From Priapulus caudatus (Eukaryota > Priapulida > Priapulimorpha > Priapulimorphida > Priapulidae), in assembly GCF_000485595.1 (NCBI RefSeq), contig NW_014577229.1, forward strand, positions 153,510-217,509: DNA of 64,000 nucleotides, given 5' to 3'. The number at the start of each line of letters is the position of its first letter. The stretch's first letter is position 1. The notes under the pieces are model-generated. The model searched no databases and was not told the DNA's origin. It saw only the letters and a program-made list of their open reading frames with translations. This document shows positions 1 through 10,773 of the stretch, piece after piece. Both the position numbers and the translations under genes were made by a program.

Positions 1-75
1 TGTATGTGTGTATGTGTGTGTATGTGTGTGTGTGTGTGTCTGTCTGTGTGTATGTATGTGTGTATGTGTGTGTGC
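1..75. repeat. (TG)n microsatellite
   Basis: The window opens in an imperfect TG/TATG tract that decays into GT-rich sequence up to about 150. It lies about 200 bp upstream of the signal-peptide exon of the first gene, so it is probably intronic to that gene's 5' leader. Confidence 0.9.
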
Positions 76-301
76 GTGGGGGCAGGTGTATAGATTCGCG
101 TGAGTGCGTTTCCGTGCGTGTGCGTGTACGTGGGCGTCTGCGGGTGTATGTGCAGATTTCACTTCTCACCGGCTGCTTTGGACAACGTTCACGGGTAGAC
201 ATAGCTTTGTGTAATATTCGTATTTAACGCAGCTGTTTCCACAAATTTCCAGTTACATTTTGTTATTATTCTTTTATCGCGTTCTTTATTGCAGTAGCAG
301 C

Positions 302-3259
302 ATGAGCACGCGGTCTCTCATCACGTGGAACTTCCTGCTCGCACTAGTAACGGTAAGTTATTTCTGGTTGGTTCAAGGGCATGCTGTTTCGTCGCACTGC
401 CAGGCCAGCAACAATAGCTTCTGTACATTTGCGCATATCAACATCGTCTCTCGACGTTTCATATCATAACACAGCAATCTACTCATTTCTTCATACCTCA
501 TCGCCATATATACCTCTTCTTTTTAATTGAAATACGAACTGCCGCACGGGTTTGAGAGTAACTATAGTTAACTTCCAAGAACCGCTATCGCGAGATCTTT
601 GTATACAGATCGTTTGTGCGCGCAGCATTTATACGCGCGTCACGAGCAATGCTACATGTCGCTTCCTGCTTCGCACCCCACCCGTCTCACAGCGTTGACG
701 ACCTCGGCATTCTCTCGTCTGCGTAAATACCTCACATAAATATAACATCATATTATGACGAGTGCTGAACTCTTTCCGCCATATTGTTATTGTTGCACAC
801 CGGCGGCGATCGACCTGCGTGCTTGGTGATTTTCGAGTATTCGAGCAAATGTTATGTTAACCGCATAACGTGTGAATATTAGGCCAAGTGCTGATGTTCG
901 CGCAGATCCTGTGCACTCAGTCCTTACCGCTTACATAATTCGTTCACACTAAAAAAATAACATCCTGAAATTTAACACCTGGTTAAGATTCAGTAGCCGC
1001 GCGAGTATACGCACAGGGAAGAATAACCGTTATGAAGTCCTCAACTTGGGCATGTTCATTTGCGATTTCCCATGAGTCGTCGTCGTTCAGTATTTTCGGG
1101 TAGTTGAGAGCTCTCGCGGCTGCGTATTAAATCTAGGGCATCGACCTGCGTCAGTGCGAACGTCACGAGCAACAAGCACCAGGCAGCTCGCGGCGTGACC
1201 TTTCAGCCACGGCAAGGCTTAGCAGGTTTGCATGTTTCGTGCGCGATTCAATAACGTCTCTCTGCGAAATTGTACGTGAAATGACAAGCCGCGAACTTTT
1301 GGCGCAACGTGCGCGTTGTTATCAACTGAAATACCCAGCACCGGTAGCGCTGCTATTTAGATACGTGTAAAGCCGTACTACTCTGTACGGAAACAAATGA
1401 GGAACATGATACATTCTACGGTGATGCTGTTTATCAGATGCTCCTCGGCCGGCGGCGGTGGATTTTAATTGCCATCGACTCGTCTGTCGGGATTCTTTCT
1501 TCGAATCATAAATCATCTTGAATTTCCTCGTTTAGCGCCTCACAGCGCTATTGTCTCGCTGTTTGCCGCACTCTGTTGTTCTGCCACTGTTGTGGCGAGA
1601 CACGAGTGCGCCTGTGTAAAAACTGCGCACGAATTCTTCAACGCTGGCGGCGGTATAGTTGCCTATACCTATATAGTGTCTTCGCGGCAAATGTGACCCG
1701 ATTTTCGTCACCAGGTGAATGTAACTATTACACGCTGCGGACGCTTCTCAAGCCTAGAATTGGTCATGGTCTGCAATGACTGTTTAACTGCTATGATTTC
1801 TTTAACTACATTCTAAATTCTTCCCTGATTTGTGTAGAACTAAACAGTAATGCCCCTCATTACATATGCTAATGCCTCATTTGTTGCACATATTCAGATT
1901 GGTTGTCAAGCCGAGGGTGGTGTATCACGGGCAGCCGGCATACAGCAAGAACTCGGAACGTACGGCAGAGCGGGCGTGGGCCAGCAAGTCGGTAGACTCG
2001 GCGCACTAGGCGGAGAAAGCCCACCGGGATACGATCCGATTGCAAGTGCGCGCAGCGCGTACCCGTACGCAGAATTTCGTCGAGTCACCGCTCACACCGA
2101 CACGGGACGACGGCCGTACCAGCAGCGCTACGGCGCGCCGTTCTCGCGCGCCTCTAGCGGCCGCCACGGGGCCCGTGGAAACGCCTACGGGCGTAGTCGC
2201 GCGCAGCCGCACTATCAGACAACAGGTGGCGCCACTGCCTACAACGTCGACCAGGATTATCTTCCGCAAAAGCCGGACGACGTGCGCGGGTACCGTGTGG
2301 GATACAAGGCGAAGAAGTACGATCTGGACGACAAAGAATTCAAGCAGGATAAAGGATTCCGATACGGGTACTCGTACGGGCACCGGTTCTTTGAACCAAT
2401 GCCGATACGATTCGCCGGCATCGGCGAGCCGTTCTACATCTATCCGTTCGGAAAAGGTGGCGCCATATACGGCGGGTCGGGATATTCGTTCGACGAAGGC
2501 CAGAAACACAGATCGCGAAAGGAATACAGCGAAGATGACAAGGCGGAAAAAGCTGGCGCGTACCTCAGTTCTAGCTACGAAACTCCGCAAGCAACTCGCG
2601 TTCCAGCAAAACAGTTAGACTATAGGACTTCGCCGACTTCAAGCTATGCACCAGTCCAGCAAGGAAACTATCTTCCCACCCAGCAGAACGCTTACCGTTC
2701 TACGCCACAAGCCCGCTACCCGCCAATAGCGCAAAGCAGTTATCCCGCATCGCAACAGAGGCAACAGCAGAGGCAATTGCTTCAACAGCAGGGCATCTCC
2801 GCCGCACCACAGCAGAGATCCTACCTTCCCCCAAAGCAGAGCGCGTACGCTGCGACACGTGAGACGGGCTACCTTCCGCAGCAGCAGAGCGTTCACGCTG
2901 CGCCACAGCGGGGATACCGTCCGACGCATCAGAACGGTTACCGCCAGACACCGCAGCAGCAGCAGCAGCAGCGCGATTACCTTCCCGCGCCGCACAGGAG
3001 TAGTTATCCTCCAAGCCAACAGCTTAGCTACAGCGCTCCCCAGCAAACTGGTTACGTCGCAGCAGCCGCACAGACAGGTTACACCGCACCACGATCAGCA
3101 AGATACCGATCTCGAGTGCCGTCGTACGTTTCCTCGAATGAACCGTCGTACCCACGAGCGCAACAACCCCCCGTACCATTCCATCAGCAGACCCCGGCTT
3201 TGTCGCGCCTGAGACCTACTCCATATAGTGCGCCGCAACGAGCTAGATCGACCTATTAA
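302..3259 (+). CDS. Secreted Gln/Tyr/Pro-rich low-complexity protein, two coding exons
   Basis: Coding exons are 302-352 and 1898-3259, joined in phase 0 (ACG|gtaagt at 352/353; ttcag|ATT at 1897/1898), giving 470 residues. The exon carrying the ATG begins at 295 after a pyrimidine-rich acceptor (ttattgcag), so an untranslated leader exon must lie upstream. Residues 1-17 plus the first residues of exon 2 form a signal peptide (MSTRSLITWNFLLALVT, then IGCQA), with cleavage likely near A|EGG. Residues about 20-130 are Gly/Arg/Tyr-rich. About 138-218 is a more ordered-looking Tyr/Phe-rich block (GHRFFEPMPIRFAGIGEPFY). From about 245 to the end, short Tyr-Pro-Gln-Gln units recur (for example NYLPTQQNAYRSTPQ) with pure Gln runs. 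There is one cysteine in the secreted part and no membrane segment. The composition fits an extracellular matrix, adhesive, periostracal or shell-matrix protein; that is inference from composition. I recognise no named orthologue. Confidence 0.85.
353..1897 (+). other. Intron 1 of the secreted Gln/Tyr-rich gene
   Basis: This 1545-bp interval runs from gtaagt to ttcag. I see no second gene, RNA gene or transposon end in it. Small open frames near 1320-1780 show no coding character and are treated as chance. Confidence 0.75.
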
Positions 3260-3900
3260 AATTTAGATTCATGTACACGTATTTGTCATGTACCTGCTCG
3301 CCTATGGTGCTCTCAACTGCGTGACAGTCACTCGCGGGTGACATTCTTGACACGGCGACACATGCAATGCTGTGCATAAGAATGCCGCGTAGATTGTTCC
3401 ACGAGTGATATTGTGCTGGCTTCGTTTTGAGTCCAGCGAAACGAGCGAAGCAGCGAAAACGGTATGCAGTTATGATAATATTACAGCATGAAGATATATT
3501 TTTTATTGTATATACGTAAAATTCATGCGATCAATTAGTACGAATACTCTTAATGTGTTACAGTGTAGGTTGTGCAGATATCTTTCGCAAAATGCTATGC
3601 TATAGTGTTATGGTTCGTAGAGCAATAATATTCCGAAACCGTTTTACGTGTTAAATTAAACTGACATACCATATAGTGCGGATAGCTGCAAACAATAATA
3701 TTCTATGCTCAACATATAAACTTGTCTGATTGTGCATCGTGTTTTTTACGCTTGATTAAAGATTGGTACGGGTTTCAGTAATACCCGTAACTAAACAATG
3801 TATGTAAACGGCTATAGATACATACATAAAACGTTCGTGCACTGAATGCCTCAGATGTATATTGTCATAGTCTCGTCTTCATAAAATTGATTTTTGTTAA
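3260..3900 (+). other. 3' untranslated region of the secreted Gln/Tyr-rich gene
   Basis: AT-rich sequence follows the TAA. The best poly(A) signal candidate is ATTAAA at 3755-3760; I saw no AATAAA before it. A 62-bp segment at 3384-3445 recurs elsewhere in the window (separate entry). The exact transcript end cannot be set from sequence alone. Confidence 0.5.
3384..3445 (+). repeat. 62-bp dispersed repeat with two competing hairpins, copy 1
   Basis: This copy and 11653-11714 match at about 59 of 62 positions, in the same orientation. Each contains GCTGG/CCAGC arms (3415-3419 and 3433-3437) whose loop holds TCGTTT (3422-3427). That loop is complementary to AAACGA just downstream (3439-3444). 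The RNA could therefore form one of two mutually exclusive hairpins, or a tight pseudoknot. Copy 1 lies in the putative 3' UTR of the first gene. The family is not recognised. Confidence 0.6.
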
Positions 3901-3930
3901 AAATTGTTGGTCCCTCCAAACACACAAACC

Positions 3931-3945
3931 TCTCTCTCGCGCGCG

Positions 3946-3981
<36 letters not shown>
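3931..3981. repeat. (TC)n microsatellite
   Basis: A CT tract interrupted by a short CGCGCG run, directly after the probable 3' end of the first gene. Confidence 0.95.
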
Positions 3982-3982
<1 letters not shown>

Positions 3983-5560
3983 GAGGTCGCGACATTGGCG
4001 CTGGACGTGCGTGGCGTGAGTAAGATATGTGGATAACAAGAAGATTGACAGATTCGTTTGCACGAACTAGCATTTAGGTCAGTTTATCGGTTTTCTATGG
4101 CTTATAGATTTAGAGATAGCGCGCTGTTAAATTGCAGAGATGGCGTAAATAGGAACGAGAAATTCAGAGGACGAAGAAAAAAGGATGGAGAGATGATTGA
4201 ATGAGAGCACAGAAAAGGAGTAATAGTGACAGCAAGGAGGGAGCGAGAATTACATCCGTGCTGTGATTTATTAAATTCACATTTATTGCAAAGACATGTC
4301 AGACAGCGGTAATTATAGACAGAATTCGCCTATGCCTGCGGTACTGTCCTTGATCTCGTTCGACTATTCAGGCCAAGCCTCTCAAATCTAATCCCTGTAA
4401 ACGTATATTCACATACACGCTTATTAAATTCTAACGTGTTTTAATCCAGCTGCTCTAAACAGGTTATCTAGGTACGCTTTACTCAATCACGCCCTATGCC
4501 TTCGTTTCCTTGTTGTCCTACAGAATTAGTGCGACAGTGAACCGACTGAAACATTATCGTAAAATTGAATAAAACTAATTTTTTGTTTAACTTTTATATT
4601 TCGGTAAAGTTATATGCTACCCATGACCAGGCACGAGTAGATTAACCTGACCTGAACTGTTGCGGATAGTTGCATTTAATCTCGACGAGGTTATGGGTAC
4701 CATCGAAATTAATGCCACTGACTGTGTAACACATTCAGTGTAACACATCAACGTTATTGCGATCCTTGATCAGTAGATGGACAGAAATTTTCAGCCGAAA
4801 CAAAAATAACAAGTAAAAATAGATTTATAGCTGTCGACGATTTTTTTGCCGGCTACCTCACCCAATGGCACCCTCTGGGTATAACACAACCACACGGTCT
4901 CGACCAAAAATTCCCAGACGCACCTAATCAGTTATAATTGTCCTAATTAACAGTGGTTAATACTTCTTCGATTGACCTCTTCGATTGCTTTCTATACCAC
5001 TAATACTAACACGACAGTGATAATTTATCACACAATTTCGATGGTTGCTATTAGAGGGTGGTATGGTGGTGGTATTCGGTTGACCTGACATCCGTGTAGC
5101 TGCATTGATGTAAAATCCGCTTTGAATCTTTTGTGCGAAGGATTATTATTTCACAGAACGCGAGGTAAATCTAGCGTGAAATTTTTGCTTCGTGCGATCC
5201 GCGAGATCCCGACGATAGGGCCTGACCCTACCCGTGGTCGGTAAATGAGGGTTCACGTGCGCCTTTCCACCGCGTAAGAAAATAGTGTAAGAATAGCTCG
5301 CGTCGACTATTGCCTTGATGCATTATTCCCTCCTATTTACCTGAGTAAATAAGAAGAATATCAGCTCCGCCACACGCGTCTAAACGCCCGTTTTTTCGGC
5401 GTCTGTGCGAGGGGTCATCGTGTAGACCTTGTCCGAAGCAGCGCCATTGTATCGTTGCTACGCGCAATGTGGTCGCCGCGTTGGCATTTGCTCCAGTTTG
5501 TCGCAGTGAAAGCAGTAGCAGATAATAGCAAGCGATCCCTCCTTCCGGACAGGTTCCGCG
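3983..5560. other. Intergenic sequence, no gene seen
   Basis: No open frame with coding character, splice pair or transposon terminus stood out on either strand. AT-rich except for the rise in GC approaching the promoter at 5.57 kb. Confidence 0.6.
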
Positions 5561-5569
5561 TTGGCGGCG

Positions 5570-5790
5570 CCGCTCATTGGCAGAGCGCCCGACGATGACG
5601 TCACCGGCGGCGGCGCGCGAGTCTCAGGTGGCAAATTGCAGCGAAAGTGGACGGAGAGAGGCGACACACCGCTCACCTGCTCGCTGCTGCAGCTGGAATC
5701 GCAAGGGATCGTCTCGAGGTAGAACACGGTGGCAATGTGCGAGGCGGCGATGGCCTATATAGACGGAAGCAGGGCAGCGACAGTCATTAC
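5570..5790 (+). promoter_or_regulatory. GC-rich TATA promoter with CRE and CCAAT boxes
   Basis: An inverted CCAAT box (ATTGG, 5576-5580), a full palindromic CRE (TGACGTCA, 5596-5603) and a TATA box (TATATA, 5756-5761) lie in order. An initiator-like TCATTAC follows about 28 bp later near 5784-5790. Local GC content is well above that of its surroundings. This is how a CREB/ATF-responsive RNA polymerase II promoter reading rightward would look; transcription itself is inferred. Confidence 0.6.
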
Positions 5791-6030
5791 GGCACTGATA
5801 AACAAAGATTAATCAACGCCTGTCACCGTCGCCGGACGGCTGTACCGTATAAAGCAATATTACAACGCCGCCCGGCAGCCACACACGACATAGCTTCCAC
5901 TGAACAGGATACGTTGCTGCTGAGGTGCCGGTTTGAGAGGTTCGTTAACCAGCGCAAGTCATTGTCGGTTGCTATCTATATACCTGAGAAAGTACAGGGT
6001 TGTGATACTGTCTTGAAGTGACCCATCACG

Positions 6031-6041
6031 ATGCAGCCAAG
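6031..6041 (+). CDS. Putative first coding exon (ATG CAG CCA AG), gene otherwise unseen
   Basis: About 245 bp downstream of the predicted start site the sequence reads ATGCAGCCAAG|gtagga, a start codon followed after 11 coding bases by a donor-like site in phase 2. Short first coding exons ending at a donor are common in animal genes. I could not identify the next exon with confidence, so the product is unknown. A longer open frame at 5647-6021 lies within what would be the 5' leader and is probably chance. Confidence 0.3.
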
Positions 6042-6537
6042 GTAGGAATGACTAACGGATTTACTTTTGCGTGACAGATTATTTTTCAGGCGACCGTCTA
6101 GCGTGATGTAATAATTATTGCGAATTGTGGCTTTCATGAATAACATGAATGGGTATTGTAAGACGTCTTCAATTTGAAATCAAATTGCGCGAACCAAAAG
6201 ACTATAAGACTATAAGGAAGTGTAATACCACGAGACTATGCGTGAAATGGTGCCTATCTTCCACACCTCGCTCACATCCTAAGCATGATCATTCGTATTC
6301 ACTGTGCAAACAATTTTCTAACGCTTCGTAATGCATGGCGAACTGCGTTCGCCCTACGCACGACATGCTTTGTACACAACTAAGTAAGTAATATTTAGAT
6401 ACGGCTATGGCACGCACAGTTGCTTTTTTAGTGAAGCTTGTTTCAGACTATGTAATATCCGTTTGATATCGTTAGGCGTTATCGTGTCAAGTGTTAGTTA
6501 TTGGATTGCATCTATTAGAACATTTAACACACATATA

Positions 6538-6688
6538 GACCACACACATACAGACACCCGCGCGCACACACACACACACACACACACTTCACACATACAC
6601 ACACGCACACATGCACACACACACACTACACACACACGCACATACACACGTACGCACACGCAGGCACGCGCACACACGCACACACATG
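6538..6688. repeat. Imperfect (CA)n / ACGCAC tract
   Basis: ACAC-rich repeat with interspersed GC dinucleotides, ending just before the 66-bp palindromic tandem repeat. Confidence 0.9.
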
Positions 6689-6716
6689 ACAAGGAGGAGG
6701 ACAACTTTAGGAGGAA

Positions 6717-6845
6717 TCTTCCTATGACAAATAGTGTCATAGGAGAGCGTATATGCGTATGTCGTATTTGTCATAGGAAGATTCTTCCTATGACAAATAG
6801 TGTCATAGGAGAGCGTATATGCGTATGTCGTATTTGTCATAGATG
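6717..6845. repeat. 66-bp tandem repeat containing a perfect 9-bp-arm palindrome
   Basis: Two near-identical units start at 6721 and 6787. Each holds CCTATGACA-AATAG-TGTCATAGG, and the end of each unit (TATTTGTCATAGG) is again complementary to its start. Every unit can therefore fold at two scales. It may be a small satellite or a duplicated MITE; the family is not recognised. Confidence 0.85.
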
Positions 6846-7050
6846 CAAGCAGAATACGTAGCTCTGACAATTTGCCGTGGCTTCATTACGTGCTTAACCC
6901 TGCAGCAAGCCAGCTTCGATGTGTATACGATCCTTGACGACGACATACTCGGGGCTGATGCGTGATAAACCACATAACGTGTTTCCAGGCTTCTACATAC
7001 TAACGCTCACACTTTCCGACCCAGTGCCTCGTACTTCCGATAGTAGCAAC

Positions 7051-7412
7051 TAGTGTCCCTGTATACAGAGAGTTGCGCCAACTCAGGATTTGACGCCATT
7101 TTGTTTCCAAATGGATCCTCACCGCTGCCGCTTAAGTACAGCGCTGTAACAATGGTCCGTAGTAATTAATTAGACTAATCGTGTTTCAATAAACTCAAAA
7201 TTTACAGAGATTATAGCTAAGACATGTGTCTACGTGTATCTATATTTCTAGAAATGTAACTCAAATCGTTCGCGCCATATGATAATTTAATTGTACACTT
7301 TCTTACGGCCATAGCCGTGCGTATCCATTTGGAAAAAACATGTCGTCCAGCGACCACGTGACCGATTTTTTCCGACTCGTCATGGCGCAACTCTCTGTAT
7401 ATAGGGACACTA
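7051..7412. mobile_element. Non-autonomous TIR element with 8-bp target duplication
   Basis: The ends are inverted copies (TAGTGTCCCTGTATACAGAG and its complement, roughly 30 bp), and the element is bounded on both sides by GTAGCAAC (7043-7050 and 7413-7420). It is 362 bp long with no coding capacity. An 8-bp duplication fits hAT or P-type transposases; the superfamily is not settled. Confidence 0.8.
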
Positions 7413-7469
7413 GTAGCAACAGGTCGCGGAAATCGGTCTAAAGACGTAAGTATCAGCGTAGGTTCTTAT

Positions 7470-8060
7470 TTAAAGAGAGAGTTTACTCTAGGTTCTAGTG
7501 TTATTTTCAGCTAATTTAGGTTATAATTACACTACATAAAGTTTTATGGTTCAATCACCATTAAAAATATTTAAAAAAAATGTTTAAAAACTAACGACTA
7601 CAGTTTGATTACAACGACGGTGGCGACACTCAAAGCGCACGATCTGATAAGTTGCGCAAAAACACTTTTCAGCCAAGGGCTACAGACCGAGGGTGTTTCT
7701 TATTTATTCATTTAAAAGCAAAAGGATTGTAATATCTTATAAACGACATATAGTTTCAGTTATAATATGGATAAATTTGCCCTAAAATGAATATCGTTCG
7801 GTTTAATAGCATTTAGGTAGAAATATAATTGCACTCGGTCTGTAACGTGCAAAATAAATTGTCAAATACGCAACTTTTTCGGGGTGGCAGTACGGTCGCG
7901 GGTGTCATGGCGCCGTTCAAATTTCGTAGCGTTGATGTGTAATTAATTATAACAATTAAATTAGGTATCTGGTAACAAATACGTGTGGGTATAGACGATT
8001 TGTTATACAGTAAGTACAGTTGTATGCAGTAAAATCCTAGCGGCTACTGTCCCTTTAATT
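7470..8060 (+). repeat. About 600-bp dispersed repeat, intact-looking copy
   Basis: The segment starting TTTACTCTAGGTTCTAGTG and running to TATACAGTAAGTACAG recurs, partly tandem and full of single-base indels, at 38795-40075. No open frame spans it. Its boundaries here are approximate, and I could not assign it to a transposon class. Confidence 0.7.
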
Positions 8061-8439
8061 ACACGTACATCCGTAGCATACCTGTGTACTATGCTGACGG
8101 GAGTTAATTTCCTTGATAAAGCGCATATATTAGGCAACTTATTATTTCCAATATTTTATTCGATTTAATGTTATTACCCAAAAAGGAAAACACGAATACC
8201 CTGCCTCCAGTTTTCGATTTTTTTTTTTAAATTTTAAATGGTGGTTTTGGCGCAACAAATATCAAAATAATATCTGTATTGGAATCGTAGGCTTACGTGT
8301 CGCCGGTGGCAGGACGAAGATCGCAGTGTCCGACGAGGTTCAATGCGCAAACGAACGTCTTGCGTGAGAACGAGCCCGTTTGCGAGAACGACAAGTTGTG
8401 GAAGCCAGCCTAGCGCATGCAGACCTGCGACTTTTTCAT

Positions 8440-8720
8440 GTAACTCGACAGCGATTCTAGAATCGCTGTAAAAATTGCTGTGAAATTGCTACGTCTGCGG
8501 CAACGTGCAACTGCAACCCGTAGCGATTCTGGTCGCTTGCGACGAGTTGCAAGAAATCAAACTGTTTTGGTTTTGAGCGACTGGTCGCTCCCATTCGCTC
8601 TCATTCTATAATTGTTTCGAAATCGCATGTGGGCGCACACGCGATGACACATCGACCGATCGCTTGCGGTTGCAGGTTGCAGCGACGAGCAACCAAAATT
8701 TGCAGGTAACATAATCACTA
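8440..8720. repeat. Palindrome-rich region, likely degraded MITE
   Basis: A perfect 22-bp palindrome (ACAGCGATTCT/AGAATCGCTGT, about 8449-8470) sits within sequence repeatedly using GCGACGAGTTGC-like words in both orientations. No clear target duplication was found. Confidence 0.4.
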
Positions 8721-9210
8721 GACGTGTTTGGTTGGAAGCAACCTGTTGTTTTTTGTGGAAAAAAAATTCACGTCCAAATCCGCATATCGTGCATTTCCTT
8801 CTGTTATTTTGTGTACAGACTGATTTTTGTTTGTTTATATTTTGATTCAGTTACTCTGCATACGAGATAAGGTGTACTGACTTTACAAAACGCACACCTT
8901 TGTAGAGCCATGTTGGAGAGATGACAGAACACTCACGTAGAATTGATGTTTATACAATAAGCCTTTTTCGTCAACACTAACTCGTTTGGTAGCAACTGCT
9001 TAGTGGCGTAGCGCTGCCGTTTTGCTTTTTTCGATTTGCATGACCGGCGACGATTTCAGCGACAGTGTCCCGTGTGGCGCCACCTACTATCAAGAGCGTG
9101 ATGAGTACAATGTATTACTTCGCGAAGGCGTTTGACGCATTGATTTTGTTCACTCTGAGTGACGTCACGTGTTTCTTAGCCGATGGCGAGTTGTTAGTGA
9201 CGCTGAAGAG

Positions 9211-9413
9211 GTCGTTGTCGTATCAGGTACTACATATATGTACCCGAGGTACATATATGTATACACAAAGTGTACCAGACTAATTGTACTACAGAAGTGT
9301 ACCCTAACCCTAACCCTAACTTTAAACATACCTCATATAAAAATATAAACATAATACTAAACAACCTAAAACCACCTCGGGTAAATATATGTAGTACCTG
9401 ATACGACAACGAC
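9211..9413. mobile_element. MITE with 40-bp inverted repeats and telomere-like core
   Basis: Arms 9211-9250 and 9374-9413 match at 39 of 40 positions as inverted repeats (GTCGTTGTCGTATCAGGTAC at the outer end). The 123-bp interior contains three CCCTAA units at 9302-9320. No convincing target duplication was seen next to the arms. Confidence 0.85.
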
Positions 9414-9603
9414 CCTTCGTGCGTTAGTGACCAGTTGCTGACCTGGTAGTTTCAGTAGCTACATGGGAACTCGTGAGATGAACAGTCCGACGCGATGCTT
9501 CTATTCGTATTATGGCAATGGCTATTATGATGTACGTCGTGTCTTCCGCATTCTTTGCTGTTTTGCCCGAGTCCACCTGCAATAAAGCTAGCCACAGTTT
9601 TAA

Positions 9604-9644
9604 CCATAGAAATAATATAGTAGTGTCTCTATATATTTCTATGG
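9604..9644. mobile_element. Tiny 41-bp inverted-repeat insert flanked by TTTTAA
   Basis: CCATAGAAATA and its complement close a 41-bp hairpin, and TTTTAA stands on both sides (9598-9603, 9645-9650). It is probably a minimal MITE remnant. Confidence 0.5.
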
Positions 9645-9826
9645 TTTTAACCGATGGACAATCGCCAGTGGAATACTTTCACCGGTGCTGATGCAGAGGA
9701 TATACAATGTGATTTCAGGAAGACCGCTGGTGTGCTGCCGGAAAAGTTCATCAAACACACTGTGCCTAATTATGGCCAGCAGGATCAGATTGATGACCAG
9801 GTAGTGTTGCATATTATTGAATGTCA

Positions 9827-10299
9827 AGGGGCGGATCCAGGATTTTTGAAAGGGGGTGTCCAGGAAGAAATAAAGGGCACTTTTTCCTGCTTAATTTTTC
9901 TGGTGTTTTAAAAAGCTGCCGAAGGAGGCAGCTTATGCGACTTATGTCACTACTTAGGGGGGTTTGGGGGGTTTCCCCTAATAAGATTTTGAAAAATTGG
10001 TGCATTCTGAGAACATCTGAGCAGTAACTTTGATGTCTAGAATGCAAGATGGAACTCCAAATTTTTAGCAGAAAATTATCTTTTAAGTCACCCTACAGTG
10101 AAATTCAGATCCGGCCCCCCGGACGCCCCGCGGACCCCTCTTTGCCCATTTATAGGTATTTATAACGAATTTATATATATCTAAGTAAATCTTTATCAGC
10201 AAAACTAGCCCTAAAAAATTCCATCCCAATTTTTTAGGGCACTTTGAAATTAAAGTGGGGGTCCGGACCCCCCGGATACCCCACCTAGATCCGCCCCTG
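9827..10299. mobile_element. hAT-like MITE (AGGGGCGGATCC termini)
   Basis: The left end AAGGGGCGGATCCAGG mirrors the right end CCTAGATCCGCCCCT. GGGGCGGATC-type ends are typical of non-autonomous hAT elements. The flanks share ATGTCA but not a clean 8-bp duplication. The interior has no coding region. Confidence 0.65.
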
Positions 10300-10680
10300 A
10301 TGTCATCTAGCACCATTTGTACAGCTATATGCAGTTAATTAATTGCAGTCGTGACTTACCGTGTTCAGTTATAAGTAGCATAGTGTTCGTGGTGTATTCA
10401 GTATGACAGTAGTTCTGCATAAATCTGGTTACACGCATGATACGTGCCATCATGAGCAACCAGGTTGGTTCTAGATGTCGTGTTATAAATCTTCGACGGG
10501 AATATAAGTAGGTTATATTACCTATACTTGTATATAATAAAATATTATTGAGTAAGCTCATATTACTGTGTGACGGACCACACTGTACTATCAAGTGTTC
10601 TATCATATACAACTAGATAAAGGAATATTATATTGCACTTGCTTCTTCTTACATAAGCAGACCCAAACTCGTTATACTAC

Positions 10681-10681
<1 letters not shown>

Positions 10682-10771
<90 letters not shown>
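10682..10771. repeat. (TA)n microsatellite
   Basis: About 45 TA units without interruption. Confidence 0.98.

Positions 10772-10773
<2 letters not shown>

Noticed and set aside
1906-3046. Overlapping minus-strand and alternate-frame open frames in the first gene
   Set aside because: Shadows of a GC-rich repetitive coding exon; the + frame has the signal exon, splice sites and repeat logic.
6463-6870. Open frames rich in His/Thr or Val/Cys on both strands
   Set aside because: They translate the CA repeat and the 66-bp tandem repeat; no splice or domain support.
9301-9320. Chromosome end
   Set aside because: Only three telomere-type hexamers, enclosed within inverted repeats; an interstitial element, not a telomere.
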